The notes below the pieces were generated by a model that saw nothing but the letters and a program-made list of their open reading frames with translations, ran no database searches and had not been told where the DNA came from. This document shows, piece after piece, positions 10,387 to 18,070 of a stretch of 64,000 nt of DNA (its first letter is position 1; each line of letters opens with the position of its first letter). This DNA comes from Streptococcus sanguinis. Lineage in GTDB: Bacteria > Bacillota > Bacilli > Lactobacillales > Streptococcaceae. The position numbers and the translations under genes were made by a program. The stretch covers positions 824,805-888,804 of the forward strand of contig NZ_JAHZPA010000001.1 of assembly GCF_019929225.1 (NCBI RefSeq), given 5' to 3'.

Positions 10387-11148
10387 ATGAAAAAGTTTAG
10401 GTTTGGCACTTGGCTTGTCCTGTCAGCCGGCTCTTTGTTGTTACTTTCACAGGCTCTTCCTGCAGAGAATGTCGCTGCTAATCAGAAGAACCAGATCAAG
10501 GTCCAGCTGCTTAACCATAGCGATGAAACAGCTATCGGCACTCTGGAGTTGAATGGGGAGTATCAGCTAAAGCTTGGGAAAAAGGACAAATACGGTCGGG
10601 CTACTGCTGCTCATGTTCAAATGCAGGAGCAACACAAAGCCAAAAAGAAAAAGGAGACCAAGGTCACTTACAATCCCATCGGTTGGCACAATTACAAATT
10701 CTACTACGGAAATGGAGATGATCGGGCTTGGCTCATGAATCGCGCTCATCTGATTGGCTTCACTTTCAGCGGCCTCAATAACGAAGGGAAAAACCTCGTT
10801 CCAATGACCGCTTGGCTCAACTCTGGTAGTTTCCAAGGACTGGACGACAATAACCCAGATAGCATGCTCTATTATGAACATCGCTTGGAGCGCTGGTTAG
10901 AGGAAAATCCAGATTATTGGCTGGATTACAAGGTTACTCCGATTTACACGGACAATGAGCTTCTTCCTCGCAAGATTGAGCTCCAGTATGTCGGGCTTGA
11001 CGCAGAAGGCAATGTTGTCAGCATCCAGCTAGGGGGCAAGGAAAATATAGATGAAGACGGAATGTCTCATGTCCTCTTGGACAATGTCTCTCCAAATGCA
11101 GAGATTGACTACCAAACAGGCACTGCTGTCAATACCATGATTGAGTAG
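10387..11148 (+). CDS. Secreted DNA/RNA non-specific endonuclease (beta-beta-alpha-Me)
   Basis: Exported nuclease of 253 residues. Residues 1-27 form a signal peptide (KKFRFG, then a hydrophobic run, with cleavage likely after the ALPA region). The nuclease motif is NRAHLIGF with catalytic His121, followed by a probable metal-binding Asn in NNEGKNLVPMT. NRAH rather than DRGH places it nearer the streptodornase-type nucleases than EndA. It could degrade extracellular DNA for nutrition or trap escape. It is a single gene with its own promoter and terminator, convergent with DUF3307. Confidence 0.9.
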   Translation: MKKFRFGTWLVLSAGSLLLLSQALPAENVAANQKNQIKVQLLNHSDETAIGTLELNGEYQLKLGKKDKYGRATAAHVQMQEQHKAKKKKETKVTYNPIGWHNYKFYYGNGDDRAWLMNRAHLIGFTFSGLNNEGKNLVPMTAWLNSGSFQGLDDNNPDSMLYYEHRLERWLEENPDYWLDYKVTPIYTDNELLPRKIELQYVGLDAEGNVVSIQLGGKENIDEDGMSHVLLDNVSPNAEIDYQTGTAVNTMIE

Positions 11149-11170
11149 GGTTACAGATAAGAACACAAAA

Positions 11171-11206
11171 ACAGACCATCCTTACTATGATGATCTGTTT
11201 TTTTAT
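11171..11206. terminator. Terminator between the nuclease and DUF3307 genes
   Basis: Stem ACAGACCATC (11171-11180) pairs with GATGATCTGT (11189-11198) with one mismatch, and is followed by seven T on the plus strand. It serves the nuclease gene and may work weakly in the other direction. Confidence 0.8.
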
Positions 11207-11212
11207 TTATTT

Positions 11213-11950
11213 TTACCAATACAGACAGCCATAAACCAACAAGACTGCAATCATACTGAAAAGCGAGCCAATCAGGTAGTATTCAGCAAAGGACTGGCTT
11301 TCTGAAATCTTATTATAGCGGGCAATAGACTTAGCCGTAAAGACTAGACCAATGGCAGTAAACTGCCCGAAAATAAGAGAAAGTCCCATAATCAAGCGCT
11401 CCAAAATCCCAATCGTGGCACCAGCCCCCGCAATAGTCTCCCCACTGTCTTCTCCTGCCTGATACTTACTGAAGAAGAGTTTAAAGAGGATATTAATTGG
11501 CTTACCAGTAAGTGCGAAGAAAAAGAGAGCCTGCAGCATGAGGTAGCGCTCAGACAGCCAATTAGGAGCTGGAATTTGCTGCTGACCTAAGAGAAAATAA
11601 AGAGCAAAAATGCTAATCAGATGCAAGACCTGATCCAGTATAAAGGCAAACTTTTGAGCATGATGCCGGACAATCGATGAATTCAGACTATACTTCAAGA
11701 AGTCAATAAGCGCATGACTGATCCAGACCAAGAGGAAATATAGCAGATACTTAGGGAAAATTATCCCCAAGAGCAACAAGGGCAAGAGAACAATTCCCAA
11801 GTGGAGAATCAAAAAATTTAACCGCCGGCTTTTGAGGTCGGCCATTTTCTGACTTTGAAGCTGAAAATCAGCTAGCACATGAGCCAACAAAGTCAATACA
11901 AGAATCGGATTCTGCATGAAAAATTCTGAAAATCCCATAAAATTTGTCAT
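11213..11950 (-). CDS. DUF3307 integral membrane protein
   Basis: A 245-residue polytopic membrane protein with about six hydrophobic segments. The N-terminal motif LLAHVLADFQLQSQKMADLK followed by HLGIV is the DUF3307 signature. The start codon overlaps the satD stop (ATGA) with GGAGG before it, so the two are translated together. DUF3307 proteins are often encoded next to SatD proteins; no biochemical function is established. Confidence 0.85.
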   Translation of the reverse strand: MTNFMGFSEFFMQNPILVLTLLAHVLADFQLQSQKMADLKSRRLNFLILHLGIVLLPLLLLGIIFPKYLLYFLLVWISHALIDFLKYSLNSSIVRHHAQKFAFILDQVLHLISIFALYFLLGQQQIPAPNWLSERYLMLQALFFFALTGKPINILFKLFFSKYQAGEDSGETIAGAGATIGILERLIMGLSLIFGQFTAIGLVFTAKSIARYNKISESQSFAEYYLIGSLFSMIAVLLVYGCLYW

Positions 11951-12612
11951 TCTTCAGCCTCCTTTACTGCCTGTAGAATCATTCTCATAGCTAAACGGCG
12001 ATTTTTCAGATAGATCTTCAAACCAGAGGACTTGAGTCGCTTACTAAGCGCACTGGGACTAATCTGCAACAGCTCTGCTATTTCTCCATGAGAAAAATTC
12101 TCGTCATAGATATATTCCATGAGCATCCGCTCCAGAACCTCTCTCTGACTGCTATTCCACTTACTCTGGATAAATGAAGTAGCTGCCAGCACCGTATTGA
12201 CCGCCTGACTGAGCTCTTCATCTCCCAAGGATACAGCTATACGGCTGCTGCCGTAGTCGTTCTTCTCATGAATAACATCAATGGCCGCGCGTGCCCTCCA
12301 GTAAGCCGGACCGTCCGCACCAATACTCTGCTCCCGATTGATATCCGTCACAATCTCCCCCAGACCAAGTCCAAAGCGAATCGGATGAGGAAAGCCCAAG
12401 GCAATCTGATCAAGGAGCTGCATAATCTCTGGATTAGGCCGCAGCAAAGCCTGAAACTCATCTCCAGTCGTCACCGTGAAAGGTGACACCAGATAATCCC
12501 GATAATCCTGATTTAGCACCGCCATCATGTCCTGCAGGTCCTTCTGCGCCTGCTTGCGATTTTTCAGCTGTTTGGATTCAATTAAATCTCCAATAAGAGC
12601 AATATAAAGCAT
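11947..12612 (-). CDS. SatD-family protein with C-terminal HTH
   Basis: A 221-residue SatD-family protein. The N-terminal part (LYIALIGDLIESK, later TTGDEFQALL) resembles a nucleotide-cyclase-like fold, and the C-terminal 60 residues include a helix-turn-helix (HGEIAELLQISPSALSKRLK). SatD was named from the S. mutans secretion and acid tolerance locus; its role is not firmly known. It is co-translated with DUF3307. Three phased repeats in its own promoter suggest autoregulation through the HTH. Confidence 0.85.
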   Translation of the reverse strand: MLYIALIGDLIESKQLKNRKQAQKDLQDMMAVLNQDYRDYLVSPFTVTTGDEFQALLRPNPEIMQLLDQIALGFPHPIRFGLGLGEIVTDINREQSIGADGPAYWRARAAIDVIHEKNDYGSSRIAVSLGDEELSQAVNTVLAATSFIQSKWNSSQREVLERMLMEYIYDENFSHGEIAELLQISPSALSKRLKSSGLKIYLKNRRLAMRMILQAVKEAEE

Positions 12613-12626
12613 ACCAAACCTCCTTT

Positions 12627-12698
12627 AAGTCCATTATAAAGGAAAATTTTAAAAATGTCTATTTGAATGGCAACTTTTTAGAATATCTATTGTAAAGG
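12627..12698 (-). promoter_or_regulatory. satD promoter with three direct repeats phased at 28 bp
   Basis: On the minus strand a promoter TAGACA (12661-12656), 17 bases, TATAAT (12638-12633) precedes satD. Three copies of a CCWTTNNAATRGAYWT-like element occupy 12627-12642, 12654-12670 and 12682-12698. Their GG/CC ends are exactly 28 bp apart, and the first copy overlaps the -10. This looks like a multi-site operator, most simply for the HTH of SatD itself. Confidence 0.6.
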
Positions 12699-12703
12699 AA
12701 AGA

Positions 12704-13021
12704 CTATTTTTTCTTTTTAGCTGCTGGTAAGGCAGGATAGACAGCTTCAATTAGATTACAGAGGAAGGCAGCATCTTCTACTTCTTTTATATGAAGCATT
12801 GACTTTGCACCTGGATAAGGAGACTCATAAACCGGATTTTCAAAAAGATCGATAGCTGGTTGGACCGGCTTGATCAGCAAGCGATTGTCATAAATCCCGC
12901 CAAATAAGCGACCCCGATAATAGAGCAAATACTCTCCCATCATCTTGCGAAAGCTAATTTCTTGACCAAAACCCTGCAGCTGCTTCAGAATAAAATCCAA
13001 ATATTCTTGACTAGATGCCAT
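12704..13021 (-). CDS. TfoX N-terminal domain protein
   Basis: A 105-residue protein with the TfoX-N signature: a FRKMMGEYLLYYRGRLFGGIYDNRLLIK-type core split over residues about 24-50, and GAKSMLHI later. It ends in a Lys-rich tail. The start at 13021 has GGAGGTG 5-6 bases before it; earlier in-frame starts lack this. TfoX/Sxy N-domains occur in competence regulators of proteobacteria, but stand-alone Firmicute members have no assigned role. Confidence 0.8.
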   Translation of the reverse strand: MASSQEYLDFILKQLQGFGQEISFRKMMGEYLLYYRGRLFGGIYDNRLLIKPVQPAIDLFENPVYESPYPGAKSMLHIKEVEDAAFLCNLIEAVYPALPAAKKKK

Positions 13022-13133
13022 CGGAACACCTCCATGAATTGATACTTTATTATACCAAAAATGGATGAAGATTTCCTGACTAAAAGATAAACACATCTCC
13101 TTCAATCCGTAGTCTGTCTATCCTCAAGTAAGC

Positions 13134-13166
13134 AAAAAAGCTAGGCCTTACAAGTCTAACTTTTTT
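13134..13166 (-). terminator. Terminator of the MarR-SnoaL-ABC operon
   Basis: AAAAAAG-C-TAG (13134-13144) pairs with CTA-A-CTTTTTT (13156-13166) around an 11-base loop. It lies just after the permease-binding-protein stop codon, with the A/T arms giving the U-run on the minus strand. Confidence 0.7.
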
Positions 13167-13171
13167 ACTTC

Positions 13172-14692
13172 TTATTTTTTTAGAAGTCCTTCCTTAACCA
13201 GATAGTCACGCGCAACAGCTTCCGCTTTTTTGCCTTCGATGCCAACTTGATAATTCATCTGACTCATCTGACTTTCCGTAATTTTACCAGCCAGCTTATT
13301 GAGAATACCTTCCAACTCAGGGTGTTTTTCTAGCAATTCAGCCTTCAGGAGAGGTGCCCCTTGATAAGGAGGGAAAAGATGTTTATCGTCTTCTAAAACT
13401 TGTAAATCATAACGCGCAAGTTCTGCGTCAGTCGAATAGGCATCCGTGATTTGAATATCACCCGACTGGATAGCTTGGTAGCGAAGTGCTGGCTCCATGG
13501 TCGCTACATTAAGATTAAGGCCATATAGAGATTGCAAACCCTTGTTTCCATCTTCACGATCGTTAAACTCTAGGGTAAAACCCGCTTTGAGCTTATCTTG
13601 GACTGCTTTAAGATCAGAGATGGTTTTAAGATTGTATTCTTTGGCGACACTCTTAGGTACTGCGATGGCATATGTATTTTGATAAGCCATGTGATTGAGC
13701 AAGACTAGATTGTCCTGTTTTTTGATTCCATCACGTGCTGCTTCAAAAACTTCTTCAGCATCATTGCTGACCTTTGGAGAAGGCTGCAAGAGAGTTCCAG
13801 TAATCGTACCGGTAAACTCAGGATAGATATCAATATCACCTTTTTTCAGAGCTTGATAAAGGAAGTCGGTCTTCCCAAAATTAGGTTTGACTGTCACAGT
13901 CATATCCGTATTTTCCTCTATGAGAAGTTTATACATATTCATGAGAATTTCTGGCTCTGGACCCAATTTCCCAGCAATAACCAGATGATCCTTCTCCTGT
14001 TTCGGTAGCAAACTTGGCGTATAAGAAGCGCCAAGTCCGAGCATTAAGACTGCAAAAGCTGTAAATACCGTCCGAAGCTTAGCCTTTTCCATCCATTTAA
14101 GAAGACTGTTGAAAAGAATAGCCAAAACTGCGGATGAAATTGCTCCAATCAAGATCAGACTGGCATTGCGACGGTCAATTCCTAGAAGGATAAAAGAACC
14201 TAGTCCGCCAGCTCCAACAAGTGCTGCTAGAGTTGCTGTTCCGATAACCATTACCGTTGCCGTCCGAACTCCTGACACGATGACGGGCATAGCTAGAGGC
14301 AGTTCAAACTTTTTGAGTCGCTCCCACTTGGTCATCCCAAAGGCGATTCCAGCTTCTTCTAAACTAGGATCAATCCCATTCAAAGCAGTGACAGTATTTT
14401 CTAAAATCGGGAAAATAGCGTAAATCACCAGAGCAGTCAGTGCCGGAAGTGTGCCAATCCCCATGAGGGGGATAAAGAGTCCCAGCAAGGCCATTGAAGG
14501 AATGGTTTGAAAAATCCCTGCAATTTGCAGTACCCAATTGGCTGCTTTTTTATGACTATGGAGATAAATAGCGAGCGGAATGGTCAGGAAAATGGCCACT
14601 AGTAAGGTCAGAAGAGAGAGCTGGAGGTGTTGCCCTAAGGCTGCCAACCATTCGCCAAAGCGCTCCTGAAAGGTAGAAAACAAATTAGCCAT
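13172..14692 (-). CDS. Osmoprotectant/choline-type ABC transporter, permease fused to substrate-binding domain
   Basis: A 506-residue two-domain protein. Residues about 1-215 form an OpuCB/ProW-type permease with six hydrophobic segments and the ABC-contact motif [21 protein letters not shown]. Residues about 230-506 form an OpuCC/ProX-type binding domain ([31 protein letters not shown]). It should import glycine betaine, choline or a similar quaternary amine. ATG 14692 is chosen because GGAGGTG lies 6 bases upstream; the TTG at 14707 overlaps that site. It overlaps the ATPase gene by 8 bases. The fusion of permease and binding protein is usual in streptococci. Confidence 0.9.
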   Translation of the reverse strand: MANLFSTFQERFGEWLAALGQHLQLSLLTLLVAIFLTIPLAIYLHSHKKAANWVLQIAGIFQTIPSMALLGLFIPLMGIGTLPALTALVIYAIFPILENTVTALNGIDPSLEEAGIAFGMTKWERLKKFELPLAMPVIVSGVRTATVMVIGTATLAALVGAGGLGSFILLGIDRRNASLILIGAISSAVLAILFNSLLKWMEKAKLRTVFTAFAVLMLGLGASYTPSLLPKQEKDHLVIAGKLGPEPEILMNMYKLLIEENTDMTVTVKPNFGKTDFLYQALKKGDIDIYPEFTGTITGTLLQPSPKVSNDAEEVFEAARDGIKKQDNLVLLNHMAYQNTYAIAVPKSVAKEYNLKTISDLKAVQDKLKAGFTLEFNDREDGNKGLQSLYGLNLNVATMEPALRYQAIQSGDIQITDAYSTDAELARYDLQVLEDDKHLFPPYQGAPLLKAELLEKHPELEGILNKLAGKITESQMSQMNYQVGIEGKKAEAVARDYLVKEGLLKK

Positions 14693-15413
14693 GTTGAACA
14701 CCTCCAAACAAATCTGCTACAAAGCTGGTCGCAGGTGCAGATAAGATTTCCTCAGGTGTCGCCACTTGACGAATCTCCCCGTCCTGCAGAACAGCAATCC
14801 GATTCCCCAACTTTAAAGCCTCATCCGTGTCATGGGTCACAAAGATTGTTGTCATCCCAAACTGGTCATGGATACTCTTGGTCAAGCTCTGCAATTGCTT
14901 ACGCGAGATAGCATCAAGAGCAGAAAAAGGCTCGTCCATCAGCAGGATTTTGGGTTGAGCGATAATGGCACGGACAATGCCCACCCGTTGCTGCTCACCG
15001 CCAGACAGCTCACTCGGCATACGCTGAGAATAGTCTTCAGCAGGTAAGCCCACTAGCTCCAGCAATTCATCTGTCTTCTGCTGAATATGTGGTTTGCTCC
15101 ATCCTTTCATCTCAGGAATGAGAGCAATATTTTCCGCAACCGTTAGATTTGGAAATAGAGCAATCGCTTGTAAGACATAGCCTGTAGAAAGGCGTAGCTC
15201 ACGCTCATCATAGTCCTTGATCCGCTTATCATCCATATAGATATTGCCATCTGTTGGCTCTAAAAGGCGGTTGATCATCTTGAGCATGGTTGTCTTACCG
15301 GACCCAGAAGGACCCACTAAAACCATAAATTCGCCATCCTCAATCTGTAAGTTGACATCTCTCAAGACATCCTTTTCTGTATAGCGTAGCGCTACATTTT
15401 TATATTCAATCAT
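14685..15413 (-). CDS. Osmoprotectant ABC transporter ATP-binding protein
   Basis: ATPase partner of the fused permease-binding protein downstream. The 242 residues carry Walker [10 protein letters not shown]-loop [14 protein letters not shown], signature LSGGEQQR, Walker [13 protein letters not shown] and H-loop FVTHD. It lacks the C-terminal CBS pair found in OpuA/ProV and OpuCA proteins, so any ionic-strength sensing must lie elsewhere. It is third in the MarR-led operon. Confidence 0.9.
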   Translation of the reverse strand: MIEYKNVALRYTEKDVLRDVNLQIEDGEFMVLVGPSGSGKTTMLKMINRLLEPTDGNIYMDDKRIKDYDERELRLSTGYVLQAIALFPNLTVAENIALIPEMKGWSKPHIQQKTDELLELVGLPAEDYSQRMPSELSGGEQQRVGIVRAIIAQPKILLMDEPFSALDAISRKQLQSLTKSIHDQFGMTTIFVTHDTDEALKLGNRIAVLQDGEIRQVATPEEILSAPATSFVADLFGGVQHG

Positions 15414-15427
15414 TCTTTGTCCTCAAT

Positions 15428-16192
15428 TTAAAACTTCCCTCGATTCGTCAAGTCTTCTACCTTAGGCATGACTTCTTTGTTGTCCCAATGCTCTACAATC
15501 AATCCATTCTCTAAACGGAAGATGTCATACTGGGCATAAGCCACCCCATCTATCTGAGTCTGTCCATAGCTAACCACATAGTTTCCTTGTCCCAAAAGCT
15601 GGAAAACAAAGTCAAAAGTAAGCCCGTGCTCTGCAACATAGTTTTTATAAGCCTGACTTCCTTGGCCAATCTCATGATTATGCTGAATCAAATCTTCTGC
15701 CACATAATCACTCCACTGCTCTAGCTCCCCATTTTGGAAAATTTCTGTCAAGAAACGACGAACGGTTTTTTTATTTGCTACTGTCTTGTCCAAATCCTTG
15801 ATTTCAAAATCTCCAAAGATCTGGTCTAACTGTCCATTTTCTGGAGCGCGGTAGTAGTCAATCACATCCCAATGCTCCACGATGCGACCATTCTCATCAG
15901 AACGGAAAGTATCTGTCGTTACCCATTGAGCTTCCCCGCCATTGAGATATTGATGGACATGAACAAAAACTAGATTGCCATCCTCAATGGTGCGAACAAT
16001 TTTCATCTCACGATCGGGATGGCGCTCAAAGAAATTTGCAAAGAAAGCCGCAAAACCTTCTTTCCCATCTGGCACACCTGTCGAGTGTTGAATGTAGGTA
16101 TCCCCTACAGACTGAGCTTGAGCCTCGGCAACATGCCCATCTTGAATGGCGTGAATGTAAAGATTTTGTGCATTTTCAACTTGTTTTGACAT
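15428..16192 (-). CDS. Tandem SnoaL-like (NTF2-fold) protein
   Basis: 254 residues forming two similar halves: each has an N-terminal helix, an IQHS/IQHN element, a G-F-aromatic motif and a C-terminal (I)VEHWD motif (about residues 110 and 230). These are hallmarks of SnoaL-like polyketide-cyclase/NTF2-fold domains. No catalytic assignment is possible. It sits 3 bases after the MarR gene and 14 bases before the ATPase gene, so it is co-transcribed; MarR-linked SnoaL proteins often belong to stress or detoxification responses. Confidence 0.82.
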   Translation of the reverse strand: MSKQVENAQNLYIHAIQDGHVAEAQAQSVGDTYIQHSTGVPDGKEGFAAFFANFFERHPDREMKIVRTIEDGNLVFVHVHQYLNGGEAQWVTTDTFRSDENGRIVEHWDVIDYYRAPENGQLDQIFGDFEIKDLDKTVANKKTVRRFLTEIFQNGELEQWSDYVAEDLIQHNHEIGQGSQAYKNYVAEHGLTFDFVFQLLGQGNYVVSYGQTQIDGVAYAQYDIFRLENGLIVEHWDNKEVMPKVEDLTNRGKF

Positions 16193-16195
16193 GAT

Positions 16196-16633
16196 CTAAT
16201 ACTCTTTTTCTTTCAAATTTTCTAAAATACGTTCCTGATAATTTTCAAACTGGCGAATTTCTTCCTCTGAGAAACCTTTATAAAAAATAGCATCCAATTT
16301 TTGACTGACACGATGGCCCACTTCTTTCTGAGACCAACCCCGCTCTGTCAACTTTACATATTTTTTTCGCTTGTCTAAACCACACTGACTAAAGGTCACT
16401 AAACCCTGTTCTTCCAACTTTTTCAGCATAGTCGTCAGCGTATTATTGGCTAGTCCTGTCTCCAGCGCAATATCTGTCGCCGTCGCGCAGCCCGTTTCAC
16501 TATTCCATAAAACGGTGAGAATCTTGCCCTGCTCACTGCGATAAAAAGCTTCTGGATCTTGGCTCAGTAACTTTTGAAAAATCCGCCCATTCAACAAACG
16601 AATATGATAGGCTATCAAATGACTGTCTTTCAT
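16196..16633 (-). CDS. MarR-family transcriptional regulator
   Basis: A 145-residue winged-helix regulator. The DNA-binding core is ATDIALETGLANNTLTTMLKKLEEQG, then the wing RKKYVKLTERG; both are given as family-typical stretches around residues 55-105. Start 16633 follows GGGAGGAAGT; an in-frame start at 16645 is unlikely because that site lies within it. It heads the operon with the SnoaL-like and ABC transporter genes and probably controls it through inverted boxes flanking the promoter. Confidence 0.88.
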   Translation of the reverse strand: MKDSHLIAYHIRLLNGRIFQKLLSQDPEAFYRSEQGKILTVLWNSETGCATATDIALETGLANNTLTTMLKKLEEQGLVTFSQCGLDKRKKYVKLTERGWSQKEVGHRVSQKLDAIFYKGFSEEEIRQFENYQERILENLKEKEY

Positions 16634-16656
16634 ACTTCCTCCCAATTTGTTTCTAT

Positions 16657-16718
16657 ATCGAATTGTTTTTTATTAATTGTAACACCAGACATTACATCTG
16701 TCAAGAGTTTTATTCGAT
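16657..16718 (-). promoter_or_regulatory. marR operon promoter flanked by inverted ATTCGAT boxes
   Basis: On the minus strand TTGACA (16704-16699), 17 bases and TACAAT (16681-16676) form a near-consensus promoter. ATCGAAT at 16657-16663 and its inverse ATTCGAT at 16712-16718 lie either side of it. They are plausible binding sites for the MarR protein encoded 24 bases downstream. Confidence 0.7.
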
Positions 16719-16744
16719 TTGGAAATAGTTTTAGACTGGGGTAA

Positions 16745-16770
16745 AGAAAAAAGCAGGTTCAACCTGCTTT
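16745..16770 (-). terminator. Terminator of the mcrBC operon
   Basis: GCAGG-TTCAA-CCTGC extended to AAAGCAGGTT/AACCTGCTTT (16750-16770) is followed on the minus strand by TTTTTTCTTT. It overlaps the mcrC stop codon. Confidence 0.85.
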
Positions 16771-18070
16771 AAAATCTAAAATTTATTTTTTCCGATTGAT
16801 GTATCTGTTGAACAAAATGGTCATAACTTTCAGCTTCTTGAGGAATAAGAATGGACCACTTTTTCAAGAGTGCCCCGTAACCTGCTAATGTACCTATGTC
16901 GTTATCAACAACCTTCTCCACGCTTGGAAAAATAAGACCGGCTGTTTTAGCTTCTAAAATGTATGCATAGGAAATCAGTTGATATAAATCCTCACGATTG
17001 ATTCCTTTATCAGTAAATTCTAGCTTTTTATATTTAGCATCTAGTACGATTTTTAAATCTTTATGATAGAAGTCTGGATAAACCTTTCGAATATGACTGC
17101 TAAATACAGAAATCCCTTCCGTCTTTTCTTTATTTCGTGGATGAATAAAACCTTCTGGCAATAATGTCTGGACATACTCTTCCCAAAGCCAAGCAACATC
17201 AAAGAGAACACCGTGTATTTTTTGCTCTTGAAGTCCTAAACCGTGCTTTTCTCTACTTAGAATCAACAGACAGAGTTCCTGTAATTTTCTATATTCTCGA
17301 AAATAGGCATGGCGGACGGGTTTAGTTTGATTTAGTCTGATAATCTTAACACGATTAGCTAGTTTATAAGAAGGGGTTACACGATTAATTTCAGCTATAG
17401 TTTCACGATTACTATCGAGTAGTGCTCTAAAACTTTTTTGATTCTTAATGTACTCAATCGTATGCCGAATCAACTGCATAAGTGGATTATCATAAGCAAA
17501 CTCTCTAGTAGTGTAGGGAATATTTCCTATAAATGGAACATTTTTCTTAAGATGATTTCCTACATCAATCGCTCCCTTTACATGGCTATCATTATGGAAA
17601 AACCTCTGGTATTCCTTATAAATCCCTTTTCTCAAAGCCACTTGCAGATATTTTGGAAAGAGGTAAACCAATAGTTGATAGAGTTTATCTTCGCTAGATA
17701 AACCAACATCCAAATTAGTGAGATTGATATTTAGGACCTTTTGTAAGAGATAATGTAAAAAATAGTCGTTATTAGCATTTGAAAAACGAGAGGAAATCGT
17801 TAATCTTTCCTGACCGTAACCCAGAAAACCAATCACATTTCCTGTCTTAATGTTCTGATTTACAGTTTCAAAAATTTTATGATCCTTGTCCAAGTCAGAA
17901 GTATTTTTCAAGTCATTTGGAAAAATGAAAATACCATCCTCTTGAGAAAGACTTTCTAAAGTTCTATCTAAAAGTACTTGACTAATTTTTGGGTAGATTT
18001 CAACAAAATCCTCTTTTTTTATAAGTTGCTGATTATCTGTTATCCGTATCGTCATTTCCATCGCTTTCAT
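16769..18070 (-). CDS. mcrC: McrC-like nuclease subunit of a type IV (McrBC) restriction system
   Basis: Partner of McrB in cleavage of DNA with modified cytosine. About 433 residues; the C-terminal PD-(D/E)xK nuclease motif is seen as VYPDFYHK followed by IVLDAKYKKLEF (Asp, then D-A-K). The N-terminal half resembles the McrC-N region. The reading frame overlaps the end of mcrB by 38 bases. Possible starts are GTG 18076 and ATG 18070, 18061 and 18055; 18070 is used but the choice is uncertain because no strong ribosome binding site stands out. AT-rich codon use compared with dnaX or leu genes suggests horizontal acquisition. Confidence 0.88.
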   Translation of the reverse strand: MKAMEMTIRITDNQQLIKKEDFVEIYPKISQVLLDRTLESLSQEDGIFIFPNDLKNTSDLDKDHKIFETVNQNIKTGNVIGFLGYGQERLTISSRFSNANNDYFLHYLLQKVLNINLTNLDVGLSSEDKLYQLLVYLFPKYLQVALRKGIYKEYQRFFHNDSHVKGAIDVGNHLKKNVPFIGNIPYTTREFAYDNPLMQLIRHTIEYIKNQKSFRALLDSNRETIAEINRVTPSYKLANRVKIIRLNQTKPVRHAYFREYRKLQELCLLILSREKHGLGLQEQKIHGVLFDVAWLWEEYVQTLLPEGFIHPRNKEKTEGISVFSSHIRKVYPDFYHKDLKIVLDAKYKKLEFTDKGINREDLYQLISYAYILEAKTAGLIFPSVEKVVDNDIGTLAGYGALLKKWSILIPQEAESYDHFVQQIHQSEKINFRF

